NCBI RefSeq assembly: GCF_014636315.1
Contig: NZ_BMED01000001.1
Coordinates: 186,316-250,315, forward strand
Source of the DNA: Parundibacterium terreum
Lineage (GTDB): Bacteria; Pseudomonadota; Gammaproteobacteria; Burkholderiales; Burkholderiaceae_D
Direction of reading: 5' to 3'
Length of the DNA stretch: 64,000 nucleotides
Shown here: positions 51,146-60,483 of the stretch, piece after piece
Layout: the number at the start of each line of letters is the position of its first letter
How positions within the stretch are numbered: position 1 is the first letter of the stretch
Program-made: the position numbers and the translations under genes
The notes under the pieces: generated by a model
Told to the model about the DNA's origin: nothing
Seen by the model: only the letters and a program-made list of their open reading frames with translations
Databases searched by the model: none

Positions 51146-51712
51146 CTAGGCCTTGGGCAAGGTTACGCCGTGTTGACCCTGGTATTTGCCGCCCCTGTCC
51201 TTGTACGAGGTTTCGCATATCTCGTCGCTCTCAAAGAACAATACCTGGGCACAGCCCTCACCTGCATAAATTTTTGCCGGCAATGGCGTTGTGTTGGAAA
51301 ATTCCAATGTCACATAGCCTTCCCACTCGGGTTCAAAAGGCGTCACATTGACGATGATGCCGCAACGGGCATACGTTGATTTACCCAGGCAGATCGTCAA
51401 TACGCTACGCGGAATACGGAAATATTCCATCGTGCGCGCCAGCGCGAAGGAGTTTGGCGGGATGATGCAGACATCGCCCTTGAAGTCGACGAAGGATTTT
51501 TCATCGAAATTTTTCGGGTCAACGATGGTGCTGTTGATATTGGTAAAAATCTTGAACTCATCGGCGCAGCGGATATCGTATCCATAAGAAGAAGTGCCGT
51601 AGCTGACTATTTTATGTCCGTCCTGCTCGCGTACCTGCCCTGGTTCAAACGGTTCTATCATGCCGTGCTGCTCCGCCATGCGGCGTATCCATTTGTCTGC
51701 TTTGATGCTCAT
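51146..51712 (-). CDS. dcd: dCTP deaminase
   Basis: Deaminates dCTP to dUTP on the way to dTMP. The 188-residue trimeric enzyme shows [44 protein letters not shown] (Arg/Ser nucleotide site) and the catalytic Glu in GYVTLEFSN. Length and motifs match E. coli Dcd. Confidence 0.97.
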   Translation of the reverse strand: MSIKADKWIRRMAEQHGMIEPFEPGQVREQDGHKIVSYGTSSYGYDIRCADEFKIFTNINSTIVDPKNFDEKSFVDFKGDVCIIPPNSFALARTMEYFRIPRSVLTICLGKSTYARCGIIVNVTPFEPEWEGYVTLEFSNTTPLPAKIYAGEGCAQVLFFESDEICETSYKDRGGKYQGQHGVTLPKA

Positions 51713-51874
51713 AGGTATTTACTCGATTGGTATTGCGAAGAGAGATGCAGTTTGCAAGGCACGAGGATGGTGCCAAAAACTGATTTTGGGTGAGATTTTA
51801 CGCGAAAAAAGGCGAAAATTTGAAGCCGTACCGGCGAATTTGGCTAAATCCGCCGGCAATTTGCCTATATTTAC

Positions 51875-52900
51875 CTATTTGGCGAGAACGCAGTGGGTTT
51901 CTGACGGGCTTTGCGCCGCAGCCTGCTTGGCGCCCTCTACTTTGATTTCATCCGGCAAATGGATGTTATTTTTGACGGCGGTCATTTCCGCCAGAATGGA
52001 AATGGCGATCTCGGATGGTGTCTTACTGCCTATGTATATGCCTATAGGGCCATGCAGTTTGGCCAGTTCCGCTTCGCTGACATCGAATTCTTTCAGTCTT
52101 TCGCGGCGCTTGGCATTATTAATGCGGGAGCCGATCGCGCCGACGTAGAAAGCATCGGACTTCAAAGCCTCCATCAGGGCAAGGTCATCCAGTTTAGGGT
52201 CATGGGTCAAGGCGACGACAGCGCTGCGGCTGTCCAGCTTCATTTCCAGCACGAGGTCATCCGGCATTGCGTGCACCAGCCTGACACCTTCTACCTGCCA
52301 GCCGTCGCGGTATTCTTCCCTCGGATCGCAGACGGTCACATGATAATCCATGCCCAAGGCGATGCTTGCCAGGAAGCGGGATAGCTGCCCTGCGCCGATG
52401 ATCAGCAGGCGCCAGCGCGGCCCGTGTATGCTGGTCAGCGCCGCATCCGATACCTGCAGGCTCATGCCGGGCCCAGCCTGACCCAGCCTGACCTCGCCAG
52501 TGTGCAGATCCAGCCGTCGGGCTACCAGCTCGTGTTGCGCCAGCTTCTGCAACAGTTCCGCTATGCGGCTATCGGAATTCAACGGCTCTATGGCCAATTG
52601 TATGGTGCCGCCGCACGGCAGGCCGAAGCGATGCGCTTCATCTGCGGTAATGCCGTAGGTGACTATTTCCGGTTTGGTACGCTGTATGCCGTGCTCATGC
52701 ACCCTGGCGATCAAATCGTCTTCTATGCAGCCGCCTGACACGGAGCCGACTACCCGCCCATCCTCGCACAAGGCCAGCGTGGCGCCCTCCGGACGTGGGC
52801 TGGAACCCCAGGTCTTGATCACGGTCACCAGCTCGCACTTGAGACCGGCTTGCAGCCACTGGTCACAGGTTTTCAGTACTTCCAGATCGATACTATCCAT
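51875..52900 (-). CDS. XdhC-type molybdenum cofactor insertion factor
   Basis: A 341-residue protein of the XdhC/CoxI family, which binds sulfurated molybdenum cofactor and loads it into molybdenum hydroxylases. The N-terminal part has KTWGSSPRPEGATLALCEDGRVVGSVSGGCIEDDL, the C-terminal part a Rossmann fold (LLIIGAGQLSRFLASIALGMDYHVTVCDPR). ATG 52900 is preferred to an open extension upstream. It lies 100 bp after iorB in the same direction and very likely serves that enzyme. Confidence 0.9.
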   Translation of the reverse strand: MDSIDLEVLKTCDQWLQAGLKCELVTVIKTWGSSPRPEGATLALCEDGRVVGSVSGGCIEDDLIARVHEHGIQRTKPEIVTYGITADEAHRFGLPCGGTIQLAIEPLNSDSRIAELLQKLAQHELVARRLDLHTGEVRLGQAGPGMSLQVSDAALTSIHGPRWRLLIIGAGQLSRFLASIALGMDYHVTVCDPREEYRDGWQVEGVRLVHAMPDDLVLEMKLDSRSAVVALTHDPKLDDLALMEALKSDAFYVGAIGSRINNAKRRERLKEFDVSEAELAKLHGPIGIYIGSKTPSEIAISILAEMTAVKNNIHLPDEIKVEGAKQAAAQSPSETHCVLAK

Positions 52901-53000
52901 GGTCACCCAAATAAATGAAACAGCGGCGCACAACATGCTTTCGCATGCCGTGCGCGTATCTTACCTTGAGAACAGCCTCTGTGCAGGGGTGAGCGCAGAA

Positions 53001-55139
53001 CTAGGCAGCGGCGATTTTCTCCGGTGTCAGTGGCAGACTCCTGATCCGTTTGCCGGTTGCCGCAAACAGTGCGTTGGCTACCGCAGGACCTATCAGCGCT
53101 GTTGCCGGCTCACCTATGCCGCCGGGTTTCTCCGTGCTCTTGATCAGGGTCACATTGATCTTCGGCGTTTCGTTCATGCGGATGACGGGATAGTTGTGGA
53201 AATTGGTCTGCTGGATCCGGCCGTTTTCCAATGTGATATCGCCGTATAGCGCCGCCGACAAGCCGAACACGATGCTGGAATGGATTTGTGCATCGACAGT
53301 ATCCGGGTTCACCATGCGGCCAAGGTCAGCCACCACAGTCACTTTGTGCACCTTGATTTCATTGTCCTTATTCAGGGAAATCTCGGCCACTTGCGCCATA
53401 TAGGTATCGTAGCCCTCCATCAGCGCGATGCCGAGCTTGTGGCCTGCCGGCAGTGGTTTGCCCCAGCCGGCTTTTTCTGCGGCCTGCTTCAGCACATTGG
53501 CAAAGCGCGGTTGCTTGGACAGCAGTTCCATACGATAGGCATAGGGGTCCTTGCCTGCCGCATTGGCCATTTCATCAATGAAGCTTTCGTTAGGGAAAGC
53601 GTTCAGCGCATGGCTGACGGAGCGCCAGTAGCCGACCCGCAGGCCGGCATCGTGGATGTACATATCCGCCTGCATGTTGGGGATGTCGTAAGGTACTACC
53701 GCTGCCTCCGCCATAAACGGGTCCAGGGTTTCTTTCGGCAGGCCAAAAGCACGCTGGGTAATGGATTGCGATGTCAATTCAAACTTCAATGCAGTCGGCT
53801 TGCCGCTTGCATCCAGCCCCGCTGCCAGGCGATTGACTGCCATAGGCCGGTAAAAATCATGCGTGGTGTCGTCTTCGCGGGTCCACAAGAGCTTGACCGG
53901 TTTGCCCACCGCCTTGGATATCTGCGCCGCCTGCACAATGAAGTCCAGTTCCAGCCTGCGGCCGAATCCGCCGCCGAGGAAGGTGGTTTTCAGTGTGATG
54001 TCTTCGGGTTTGATACCCAGAGCCGCGGCAACAGCGCCTTGCGCGCCCTGCTGGAACTGGGTTGGCCCTATCAACAGGATTTTTCCATCGCGATAGTCGG
54101 CAGTGAAGTTCATCGGCTCCAGCGTGGCATGCGCCAGCATGGGAGACACGTATTCTGCCTGCAAGGTTTTAGCGGAACCCTTGATCGCTGCGTCGACATC
54201 GCTGCCGGTAGTCTTGATATTGATTTTCTTTTCTCGCGCAGAAGCGCCACGGATGTCGGCCAGCATGCTCGCATTGCTCAATTTTGCAACACTGCCCTCG
54301 TCCCACTGAACAGTCAGGGTTTCACGGGCTTTTTTTGCACGCCAGTAGCTGTTGGCCACCACGGCAACACCGTCGGGGATTTGCACGACGTCAATTACGC
54401 CGGGCATCGCGCGCGCCTTCGATGCATCAAAGCTCTTTACCGTACCGCCGATGACAGGGCATTGTTCCAGCGATGCGTACACCATGCCGGGCAGTTTTAC
54501 GTCAATGCCGAATTCTGCGGTGCCATTGACCTTGCGTGGGGTATCCAGGCGCTTGGTTGCCTTGCCGACGATCTTGAAGTCCTTGGGATCTTTCAGTACG
54601 ACAGACTTGGCATCGGGAATCGGCAGCTTGGAAGCGGCCTGCGCCAGTTCTCCATACGTCGCATGCTTGCCGCCGGGACCTTTTACCACGCCGTTGTCAG
54701 CGCTCAGCTTGGCCTCGTCCACGCCCCATTTTTGGGCCGCAGCAGTGATCAGCATCATCCTGACCTGGGCGCCGCCTATGCGCAGTTTTTCCCAGCCATC
54801 CCTGACGGAAGTGGAGCCGCCGGTAAGTTGCCCTCCCAGCAGGGCATTTACATACACTGCGCCCGGAGGGGCGATGTCTACCTTGATTTTGCGTATATCG
54901 ACATGTAATTCCTCCGCAATCAGCATGGGCATGGAGGTATATACCCCCTGCCCCATTTCAGATCGCGCCGAAATCAGCGTGATGGTATTGTCGTCGGCAA
55001 TATGCACCCAGGCATTCGGGGTATATAGAGTTCCTGCCGCTTGTGCTTCTCCGACCGTGCCGGGCAAAGTTATGCCCATGATCAGGCCGCCGCTGGCGAT
55101 GGCTGAAACTTTCAGGAAATCGCGTCTTGTTGTCGTCAT
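53001..55139 (-). CDS. Molybdopterin-binding large subunit, IorB/aldehyde oxidase type
   Basis: A 712-residue molybdenum hydroxylase subunit with a Tat signal (TTRRDFLKVSAIASGGLIMG), so it is exported with its cofactor. It holds EMGQGVYTSMPMLIAEEL and GGGFGRRLELDFIVQAA cofactor contacts and the catalytic Glu in GGIGEPATALIGPAVANA. Enzymes of this group oxidise N-heterocycles such as isoquinoline or aldehydes. The substrate is not readable. It is preceded by the [2Fe-2S] subunit after 10 bp; no cytochrome c subunit is attached. Confidence 0.9.
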   Translation of the reverse strand: MTTTRRDFLKVSAIASGGLIMGITLPGTVGEAQAAGTLYTPNAWVHIADDNTITLISARSEMGQGVYTSMPMLIAEELHVDIRKIKVDIAPPGAVYVNALLGGQLTGGSTSVRDGWEKLRIGGAQVRMMLITAAAQKWGVDEAKLSADNGVVKGPGGKHATYGELAQAASKLPIPDAKSVVLKDPKDFKIVGKATKRLDTPRKVNGTAEFGIDVKLPGMVYASLEQCPVIGGTVKSFDASKARAMPGVIDVVQIPDGVAVVANSYWRAKKARETLTVQWDEGSVAKLSNASMLADIRGASAREKKINIKTTGSDVDAAIKGSAKTLQAEYVSPMLAHATLEPMNFTADYRDGKILLIGPTQFQQGAQGAVAAALGIKPEDITLKTTFLGGGFGRRLELDFIVQAAQISKAVGKPVKLLWTREDDTTHDFYRPMAVNRLAAGLDASGKPTALKFELTSQSITQRAFGLPKETLDPFMAEAAVVPYDIPNMQADMYIHDAGLRVGYWRSVSHALNAFPNESFIDEMANAAGKDPYAYRMELLSKQPRFANVLKQAAEKAGWGKPLPAGHKLGIALMEGYDTYMAQVAEISLNKDNEIKVHKVTVVADLGRMVNPDTVDAQIHSSIVFGLSAALYGDITLENGRIQQTNFHNYPVIRMNETPKINVTLIKSTEKPGGIGEPATALIGPAVANALFAATGKRIRSLPLTPEKIAAA

Positions 55140-55149
55140 CGTATTCTCC

Positions 55150-55626
55150 TCAGGCCGCTCTGGCGTTTTTTTGCATTTCGGCAGCGGCAGACTTGATCGC
55201 GGCGCGAATACGGTTATAAGTGCCGCAACGGCAGATATTGCCGCTCATCGCATTGTCGATGTCGGTGTCGGAGGGGTTTTTGTTGGTTGCCAGCAGAGCG
55301 GCGGCACTCATCAACTGGCCCGACTGGCAATAGCCGCATTGCGGTACATCATAGGCAATCCAGGCTTTTTGCAGAGGATGGGAATTGTCTTTGGACAGAG
55401 ATTCTATGGTGGCCACTTTTTTTCCTGCAACCGCCGATACCGGAGTCTGGCAGGAACGGATAGGCTCTCCGTCCAGATGCACGGTGCAGGCACCGCACAA
55501 TGCTGCGCCGCAACCAAACTTGGTGCCGGTCATCCCTATTTCATCACGTATGACCCACAGCAGTGGGGTATCTGCTTCTGAAGTCACCGTTACAGGCTTG
55601 CCGTTGAGATTGAAACCTATCGCCAT
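55150..55626 (-). CDS. [2Fe-2S] small subunit, IorA type
   Basis: A 158-residue electron-transfer subunit with two [2Fe-2S] sites: Cys39, Cys44, Cys47, Cys59 (plant-ferredoxin-like) and Cys97, Cys100, Cys132, Cys134 (C-terminal helical). It passes electrons from the molybdenum subunit. It lacks a Tat signal and so would ride with IorB through the Tat pore. ATG 55626 is the family start; the open frame runs further upstream without a good start. First gene of the operon driven by a sigma-54 promoter. Confidence 0.93.
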   Translation of the reverse strand: MAIGFNLNGKPVTVTSEADTPLLWVIRDEIGMTGTKFGCGAALCGACTVHLDGEPIRSCQTPVSAVAGKKVATIESLSKDNSHPLQKAWIAYDVPQCGYCQSGQLMSAAALLATNKNPSDTDIDNAMSGNICRCGTYNRIRAAIKSAAAEMQKNARAA

Positions 55627-55713
55627 TTTTATCTCCGTTTTTTTGTTGAACAGCTTGGTGTTGTTCCAATTTGAAACACTTTTACTTGATCTACCTAACA
55701 TCGATAGATAAAT

Positions 55714-55730
55714 TGCAATTGCCGTGCCAA
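55714..55730 (-). promoter_or_regulatory. Consensus sigma-54 promoter of the iorAB operon
   Basis: On the minus strand TTGGCACG, four bases, then TTGCA: a full match to the -24/-12 consensus with the invariant GG-N10-GC. The predicted start near 55703 gives a 75-80-nt leader before iorA. The divergent gene encodes a sigma-54 activator. Confidence 0.85.
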
Positions 55731-55745
55731 GTTAATTTCTATTGC

Positions 55746-55761
55746 TGGGCAGGCACTTGCA
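55746..55761 (+). promoter_or_regulatory. Sigma-54-like element facing the activator gene
   Basis: TGGGCAGGCACTTGCA keeps GG-N10-GC and the TTGCA half of a -12/-24 promoter, with a weaker -24 half, 84 bp before the activator start codon. It may allow self-activation. Confidence 0.4.
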
Positions 55762-55774
55762 ACAGAGCCTGTGT

Positions 55775-55785
55775 GCACGACGTGC
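55775..55785. promoter_or_regulatory. Palindrome GCACGACGTGC, candidate upstream activator site
   Basis: A perfect 11-bp dyad lies about 50 bp upstream of the iorAB -24 box, in the range used by sigma-54 enhancer-binding proteins; typical sites lie 80-200 bp upstream, so this is rather close. Confidence 0.35.
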
Positions 55786-55844
55786 GCCAAACTTGAACAG
55801 GTGTTACATTATCCAAAAAACCATCCATTCCATGGAGCCGAGAA

Positions 55845-57800
55845 ATGCGCCAAGCAATAGAGCCAGGCAATAGCAGTGTGCAATCAACGCTGCAAGTACC
55901 CAGCAAATCGGCAAACTTTATTTCCGAGACCACCCACCCTGACCTGCTTCAGGAATCTCGCCAACGATCTGCGGCGTTCGGGCTTGATGTGCACGCCGAG
56001 CCGGATTTCACTGCCCTCAGCCATAAAGAACTGAGCCTTGCGATAGAGCAGAATCGCACCTTGCACGCGTATGCGCTGCCGGTGATGGAAACCCTGTATG
56101 AGCAGATATCCGATACGCACAGCATGGTGGTGCTGACCGACGTCAAGGGACACATCCTGCATGCATTTGGGGATAATGACTTTTTGCTGAAGGCAGAAAA
56201 GGTGGCGATACAGCCCGGCGTGAACTGGGCCGAGAGTAGCAAGGGAACCAATGCGATAGGTACCGCCCTGGCCGAACAGGCCCCTACCCTGATCCATGCC
56301 GGCGATCACTATATGGCGGTGAATCACTTCCTGACTTGCTCGGCAGCGCCCATTTTTGACCACCAGGGCAATGTGGTCGGAGTGCTGGACGTAACCGGCG
56401 ACTATCGCAGCTACCATAAGCACACGATGGCGCTGGTGCGCATGTCTGCGCAAATGATAGAAAACCAGTTATTTTCAGCCGCGTTTGAAGATGCCATTAC
56501 CTTGCATTTCCATAGCCGGCCGGAATTCATCGGAACGCTGATGGAAGGCATCGCATCATTTACGCCCGGCGGGCGTTTCCTGTCCGCGAATCGTAGCGCG
56601 CTGTTTCAGCTAGGCCTGCCGCTGGCTGCCCTGCAGTCACATACCTTCAGCTCCTTGTTCGGCTTGCCGGTATCGTCCCTGTTTGACCATTATCGGGCCG
56701 CTATACCGCAGTTCCTGAGTCTTACCGTTCCAGGCGGAGTGCGGGTGTCAGCGCGTGCAGAACTCAAGTTAAGCCAGAGTTTTGCATCGTATGCTCCGTC
56801 CGATCTCGTCAAACCTGCGGCCCGGCCTGCGAAACTAGCTACGGCCACCGGCTCCAGTCTGGCCAGCTTAAGGACTGGCGACGCCAGCCTTGCGGCGCTG
56901 GTGGAAAAGGTCAGCAAAGTCCTGGGCCGCGATATCCCCGTGCTGATTACCGGTGAAACAGGTTCCGGCAAGGAATTGCTGGCGCAAGCCATCCACCAGG
57001 ATTCACCCCGCTCGGCGGCGCCTTTCATTGCCGTCAATTGTGCGTCGATTCCTGAAACGCTGATCGAGTCCGAATTATTCGGCTATGAAGACGGAGCTTT
57101 CACTGGGGCGAGAAAAAAAGGCAATATCGGCAAGATACTCCAGGCCCACGGAGGCACCCTGTTCCTGGATGAAATCGGTGACATGCCTTTGAATATGCAG
57201 GCACGCTTGCTCAGGGTATTGCAGGAGAGGATGGTGACGCCGCTGGGCAGCAATAAGTCCACGCCGGTGGACATTGCCATCATATGCGCAACCAACCGCA
57301 ATTTGCGGGAACAGATAGCCAAGGGCGCATTCCGGGATGACTTGTACTACAGGCTCAACGGCCTGGTACTGAAACTGCCTCCTTTGCGGGAGCGTACGGA
57401 CATTGCTGCGTTGATCAAGAAAATGCTGAACGAGCTGGCAGCGCCCGGCTATAGCATCTCGCCGGAGGTGATGCAATTATTCCAGCAACACCCGTGGCCG
57501 GGTAACCTGCGGCAGCTAAGCAATCTGCTGCGCACCGCCGTCATCATGAGCGGCGACGCACATGAAATCCGGCATGAGCATTTGCCGGAAGATTTCCTGG
57601 ATGAGGCCGGCTTGTCGGTGCCGCACCAGTCTGCCGTCAAGGATGCAGCTCCCGAACTGCAGGCTGCAACGGGCAAATTGCAGGATATGGAGCTGAACGC
57701 TATCCAGAAAGCCCTGCAGGAGCATGGGGGCAATGTGTCTGCCGCGGCGCGTGCTTTAGGGGTGTCGCGCAATACAATTTATAGAAAAGCGCAGCACTGA
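55845..57800 (+). CDS. Sigma-54-dependent activator, AcoR type
   Basis: A 651-residue enhancer-binding protein: GAF-type sensor region (about 80-230, with [18 protein letters not shown] as in AcoR), a linker, the AAA+ domain with Walker A GETGSGKE (370-377), the sigma-54 contact loop GAFTGA (417-422), and a C-terminal Fis-type helix-turn-helix ([28 protein letters not shown]). AcoR relatives sense acetoin or other small molecules. It is divergent from iorAB, which has a sigma-54 promoter, so it should control that operon. Confidence 0.95.
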   Translation: MRQAIEPGNSSVQSTLQVPSKSANFISETTHPDLLQESRQRSAAFGLDVHAEPDFTALSHKELSLAIEQNRTLHAYALPVMETLYEQISDTHSMVVLTDVKGHILHAFGDNDFLLKAEKVAIQPGVNWAESSKGTNAIGTALAEQAPTLIHAGDHYMAVNHFLTCSAAPIFDHQGNVVGVLDVTGDYRSYHKHTMALVRMSAQMIENQLFSAAFEDAITLHFHSRPEFIGTLMEGIASFTPGGRFLSANRSALFQLGLPLAALQSHTFSSLFGLPVSSLFDHYRAAIPQFLSLTVPGGVRVSARAELKLSQSFASYAPSDLVKPAARPAKLATATGSSLASLRTGDASLAALVEKVSKVLGRDIPVLITGETGSGKELLAQAIHQDSPRSAAPFIAVNCASIPETLIESELFGYEDGAFTGARKKGNIGKILQAHGGTLFLDEIGDMPLNMQARLLRVLQERMVTPLGSNKSTPVDIAIICATNRNLREQIAKGAFRDDLYYRLNGLVLKLPPLRERTDIAALIKKMLNELAAPGYSISPEVMQLFQQHPWPGNLRQLSNLLRTAVIMSGDAHEIRHEHLPEDFLDEAGLSVPHQSAVKDAAPELQAATGKLQDMELNAIQKALQEHGGNVSAAARALGVSRNTIYRKAQH

Positions 57801-57829
57801 GCGGAAGGCCCGGATAATCCTGCGGCTGC

Positions 57830-58717
57830 TCAATCTTCAATCGGAGTAAAGCGCTGCATACGCTGGCCTTCGACTTCGATCATTTCAAAAAATACGTCTT
57901 TTGGCCGAGTCCAGATAGTGCCGTTGTGCGCTTTATACACAATGACGGGGCTCAGGTCTGATTCCTGTGTCGCTTCACACACCAGCTCGTAAATGCCGCC
58001 TTTGTAATGGCGGTAGCGCTGCACGGATTTTCGTTTTGTAGCAGCAGTTTTTGGTTTCATGTCGGGCTCCGATTTTATCCATGGACGCTTTTCCATGAAG
58101 GCGGTGACTTTGGCTGCACTGAGTTTGTTGATCTGCTGCAGCAGGCCTGGGTCTACGGATGCTATTCCATAGTGCTCGCGGAGATGCGCACCTATCTTGA
58201 TTAACAAGGCTGAAGAAACTTCGGCATCTGCTTCTGCTCTGTGTGCGGTGCCTTTAAAGCGTATGCCCAGGGAGGAAGCCAGGCGGCCCAGAGAATAGCT
58301 ATCCAGTCCGGGGAATACCCGGCGTGACAGCTTTACCGAGCACACCAGGCCATCATGGCGCGGAGCCAAGCGCAGCCTGTCGCTTTCCGCCAGCAGAAAT
58401 TTTTCGTCAAAACTGGCGTTATGTGCGGCCAGTGTCGCGTCACCGATAAAATCTACCAGTGCAGGCATGACCTCTGACACCGGCGGCGCGCGATCCACCA
58501 TTGCTTGCGTGATGCCGGTCAGTTGGGTGATGAAAGAAGGAATGCGTATATTGCAATTAATCAGCGACACATACCTGTCCACTACTTCGCCGCCGACAAT
58601 GCGCAAAGCCGCGACCTCGGTCACGCGCCCGCCTTGATCGGGGCTCATACCTGAGGTTTCAAAGTCGATCATTACTATGGGCTTTTCAAACATGGGGGCT
58701 TTCATCGGGGCGTTCAT
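57830..58717 (-). CDS. DnaQ-like 3'-5' exonuclease fused to a DUF1653 domain
   Basis: A 295-residue protein. Residues about 12-175 form a DnaQ/RNase T-type exonuclease with ExoI DFETSG (Asp18, Glu20), ExoII NASFDEKFL and ExoIII HRAEADAE. After a Lys/Arg-rich linker (about 228-242), the C-terminal 55 residues (YRHYKGGIYELVCEA ... MQRFTPI) match DUF1653. DUF1653 usually is a free-standing small protein, so this fusion is notable. Several ATGs are close together (58717, 58705, 58693); the start is uncertain by a few codons. Confidence 0.88.
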   Translation of the reverse strand: MNAPMKAPMFEKPIVMIDFETSGMSPDQGGRVTEVAALRIVGGEVVDRYVSLINCNIRIPSFITQLTGITQAMVDRAPPVSEVMPALVDFIGDATLAAHNASFDEKFLLAESDRLRLAPRHDGLVCSVKLSRRVFPGLDSYSLGRLASSLGIRFKGTAHRAEADAEVSSALLIKIGAHLREHYGIASVDPGLLQQINKLSAAKVTAFMEKRPWIKSEPDMKPKTAATKRKSVQRYRHYKGGIYELVCEATQESDLSPVIVYKAHNGTIWTRPKDVFFEMIEVEGQRMQRFTPIED

Positions 58718-58788
58718 ACAGCAAAGGCGTGCATTATGCAGGCAAGCGGCCCGGCAAATCAATTGAGTATGATTAAAAACAGCAGCAC

Positions 58789-58800
58789 ATTACTAGTAAT
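58789..58800. promoter_or_regulatory. Palindrome ATTACTAGTAAT between the exonuclease and MFS genes
   Basis: A perfect 12-bp palindrome in the 208-bp gap between two divergent genes, a typical operator position. No regulator gene is adjacent. Confidence 0.4.
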
Positions 58801-58850
58801 CAGATGGGGCGTGGCATTGTGATAAGCCCGTTGTTTAGGTAATATATCAA

Positions 58851-58888
58851 GGGCGTAGCCCCACAAGGGTTCAGTCCCCTGCCTTGTG
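58851..58888 (+). other. Structured leader before the MFS gene
   Basis: GGGC-GTA-GCCC (58851-58861) is followed by the perfect inverted repeat CACAAGG (58862-58868)/CCTTGTG (58882-58888), giving two stacked hairpins 38 nt before the chosen start codon. No RNA family is recognised. Confidence 0.4.
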
Positions 58889-58925
58889 CATGACATATCG
58901 GCAGGAAGCAACTGCAGTAGTAAAA

Positions 58926-60215
58926 ATGAAAATAAATCTTCGAGACAAATTCAGGCTCCCCTCCAACGATCTACTGCGCGATCTCGTCTACCGCCGCTTG
59001 TGGACTTCCATACTGATCAGCTCCTTCGGTGCGCAGGTAACCATGCTGGCGCTGCCGCTGACAGCCGCTGTGCTCTTGCATGCCAGTCCGACACAGATGG
59101 GCTTGCTGGTATTCATGGAAACCCTGCCCTTCGTTCTGCTGTCGCTGCCGTCCGGAGTATTGCTGGATCGCATACGCAAGCTGCCGGTATATATCATAGG
59201 CGAGAGCACGATTTCCGTTGCGGTAGCGACGGTGCCGCTGGCTGCCTGGCTGGGATGGCTTAGTATGAGCTGGCTGTATGTGGTCGGATTCATCATTGGT
59301 GCGGTCAACACCACAGCTGGGAGCGCCGCGCAGATCGTGCTGACGCAAATCGTGCCGCGCAACCGGCTGGTCGAGGCGCACGCAAAAAATGCGCTGGCCA
59401 CATCCGGATCGGAGATTGCCGGCCCGGCAGCTGCCGGCGCATTGATCAAATTACTGGGAGCACCGCTGGCCCTGCTGGCAGATGCCGTTCTGTTGCTGAC
59501 TTCGGCGACCATCTTGCGTGGAATAGATGTGAAGGAAGTTCGCCCGGTAAGGGAAGATGCGCATTTTTGGCGTGATCTGAAGGCCGGCGTGCAATTCGTA
59601 CGCAATAAGCGCCTGTTGCTGACGCTGGCGGCGACGGTGGGCGGCTGGCAGCTATGCTATAACGCTGCGTTAGTTGTGCAGATCCTTTTTGCTACCCGCG
59701 TGCTTGGGCTAAGCGAGCAGGCGGTGGGCTTGTGCTACATGGGTATGGGCCTGGGCAGTATTATTGCCAGCGTTTTCGGTAATCGTATCAGCCGCCATCT
59801 TGGCCCCGGTCCTTGCCTGGTGACTGGAGTCGCCGTGTGTGGAATCGGCTGGTTTTCGCTGGCGATTGCTCCGGCCAATGCGTTTGGCGTATTCGCATTT
59901 GCGTTCATGCTGGTGTGCTTCAGCATAGGCGGCGTGCTGATCTTTATTAACTTTCTGGCACTGCGCCAGGCTGTAACGCCGGAGCGGCTATTGGGCCGGA
60001 TGACCAGCACCATGCGCTGGCTGATCCTGATCCCCGCTGGACCGGGTGCCTTGATAGGCGGCTGGATGGGAGAGCATATCGGCTTGCGCTATTCCTTGGG
60101 CTTTGCCGGCTTGTCGGCACTGCTGCTGGCAGGTGTTGCCTGGAGAAATCCGGTGATACGGGCCATCACCGTTCTCCCTCAGATAGAAAAGCACGAAGAA
60201 TTGCTCGGCGCCTGA
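58926..60215 (+). CDS. MFS transporter, EntS-like exporter
   Basis: A 429-residue, 12-helix inner-membrane protein of the MFS_3/EntS group (siderophore or drug export in known members). Helices begin at LWTSILISSFGAQVTMLALPLTAAVLL; the loop SGVLLDRIRKLPVYI corresponds to the MFS motif between helices 2 and 3. The start is uncertain: an ATG at 58890 and a TTG at 58884 are also in frame, and none has a strong Shine-Dalgarno. The substrate is unknown. Confidence 0.82.
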   Translation: MKINLRDKFRLPSNDLLRDLVYRRLWTSILISSFGAQVTMLALPLTAAVLLHASPTQMGLLVFMETLPFVLLSLPSGVLLDRIRKLPVYIIGESTISVAVATVPLAAWLGWLSMSWLYVVGFIIGAVNTTAGSAAQIVLTQIVPRNRLVEAHAKNALATSGSEIAGPAAAGALIKLLGAPLALLADAVLLLTSATILRGIDVKEVRPVREDAHFWRDLKAGVQFVRNKRLLLTLAATVGGWQLCYNAALVVQILFATRVLGLSEQAVGLCYMGMGLGSIIASVFGNRISRHLGPGPCLVTGVAVCGIGWFSLAIAPANAFGVFAFAFMLVCFSIGGVLIFINFLALRQAVTPERLLGRMTSTMRWLILIPAGPGALIGGWMGEHIGLRYSLGFAGLSALLLAGVAWRNPVIRAITVLPQIEKHEELLGA

Positions 60216-60337
60216 GCAAAAAACGCACATAAAACCACCGAATCCCCTGTTTTTGAGCAGAAAAAGAGATTTAATAGGGTATTCCCTCCTTATTGCGCGT
60301 TGCAACACAATCAACACCCCTATACCATTGCGCAGCG

Positions 60338-60362
60338 CGAGCAAAAAGCAGCATAATGCTCG
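60338..60362 (+). other. Inverted repeat CGAGCA/TGCTCG before the OPT gene
   Basis: A 6-bp dyad with a 13-bp gap lies in the 268-bp region before the OPT transporter gene. It may be an operator or a leader hairpin. The rest of the gap shows nothing I can assign. Confidence 0.3.
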
Positions 60363-60483
60363 ACTAAAATTGTCCCGGTGATTTGAGAGAGCATCAGGGC
60401 AGTTTTGTTATGCTACCCGGTCAAGGCCAGGTGGACTCACGATGTCCGCCAGCCTGCTTTTGCCTAAATAATAAGGTTTATAA

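Noticed and set aside
53280..54908. A 542-codon open frame opposite iorB
   Set aside because: Shadow of the molybdenum hydroxylase gene; composition rich in His, Cys and Arg, without a family match.
58861..58890. T-arm-like GGGTTCAGTCCCC, possible tRNA remnant
   Set aside because: The conserved A of the T loop is replaced, and no acceptor, D or anticodon arm can be drawn around it.
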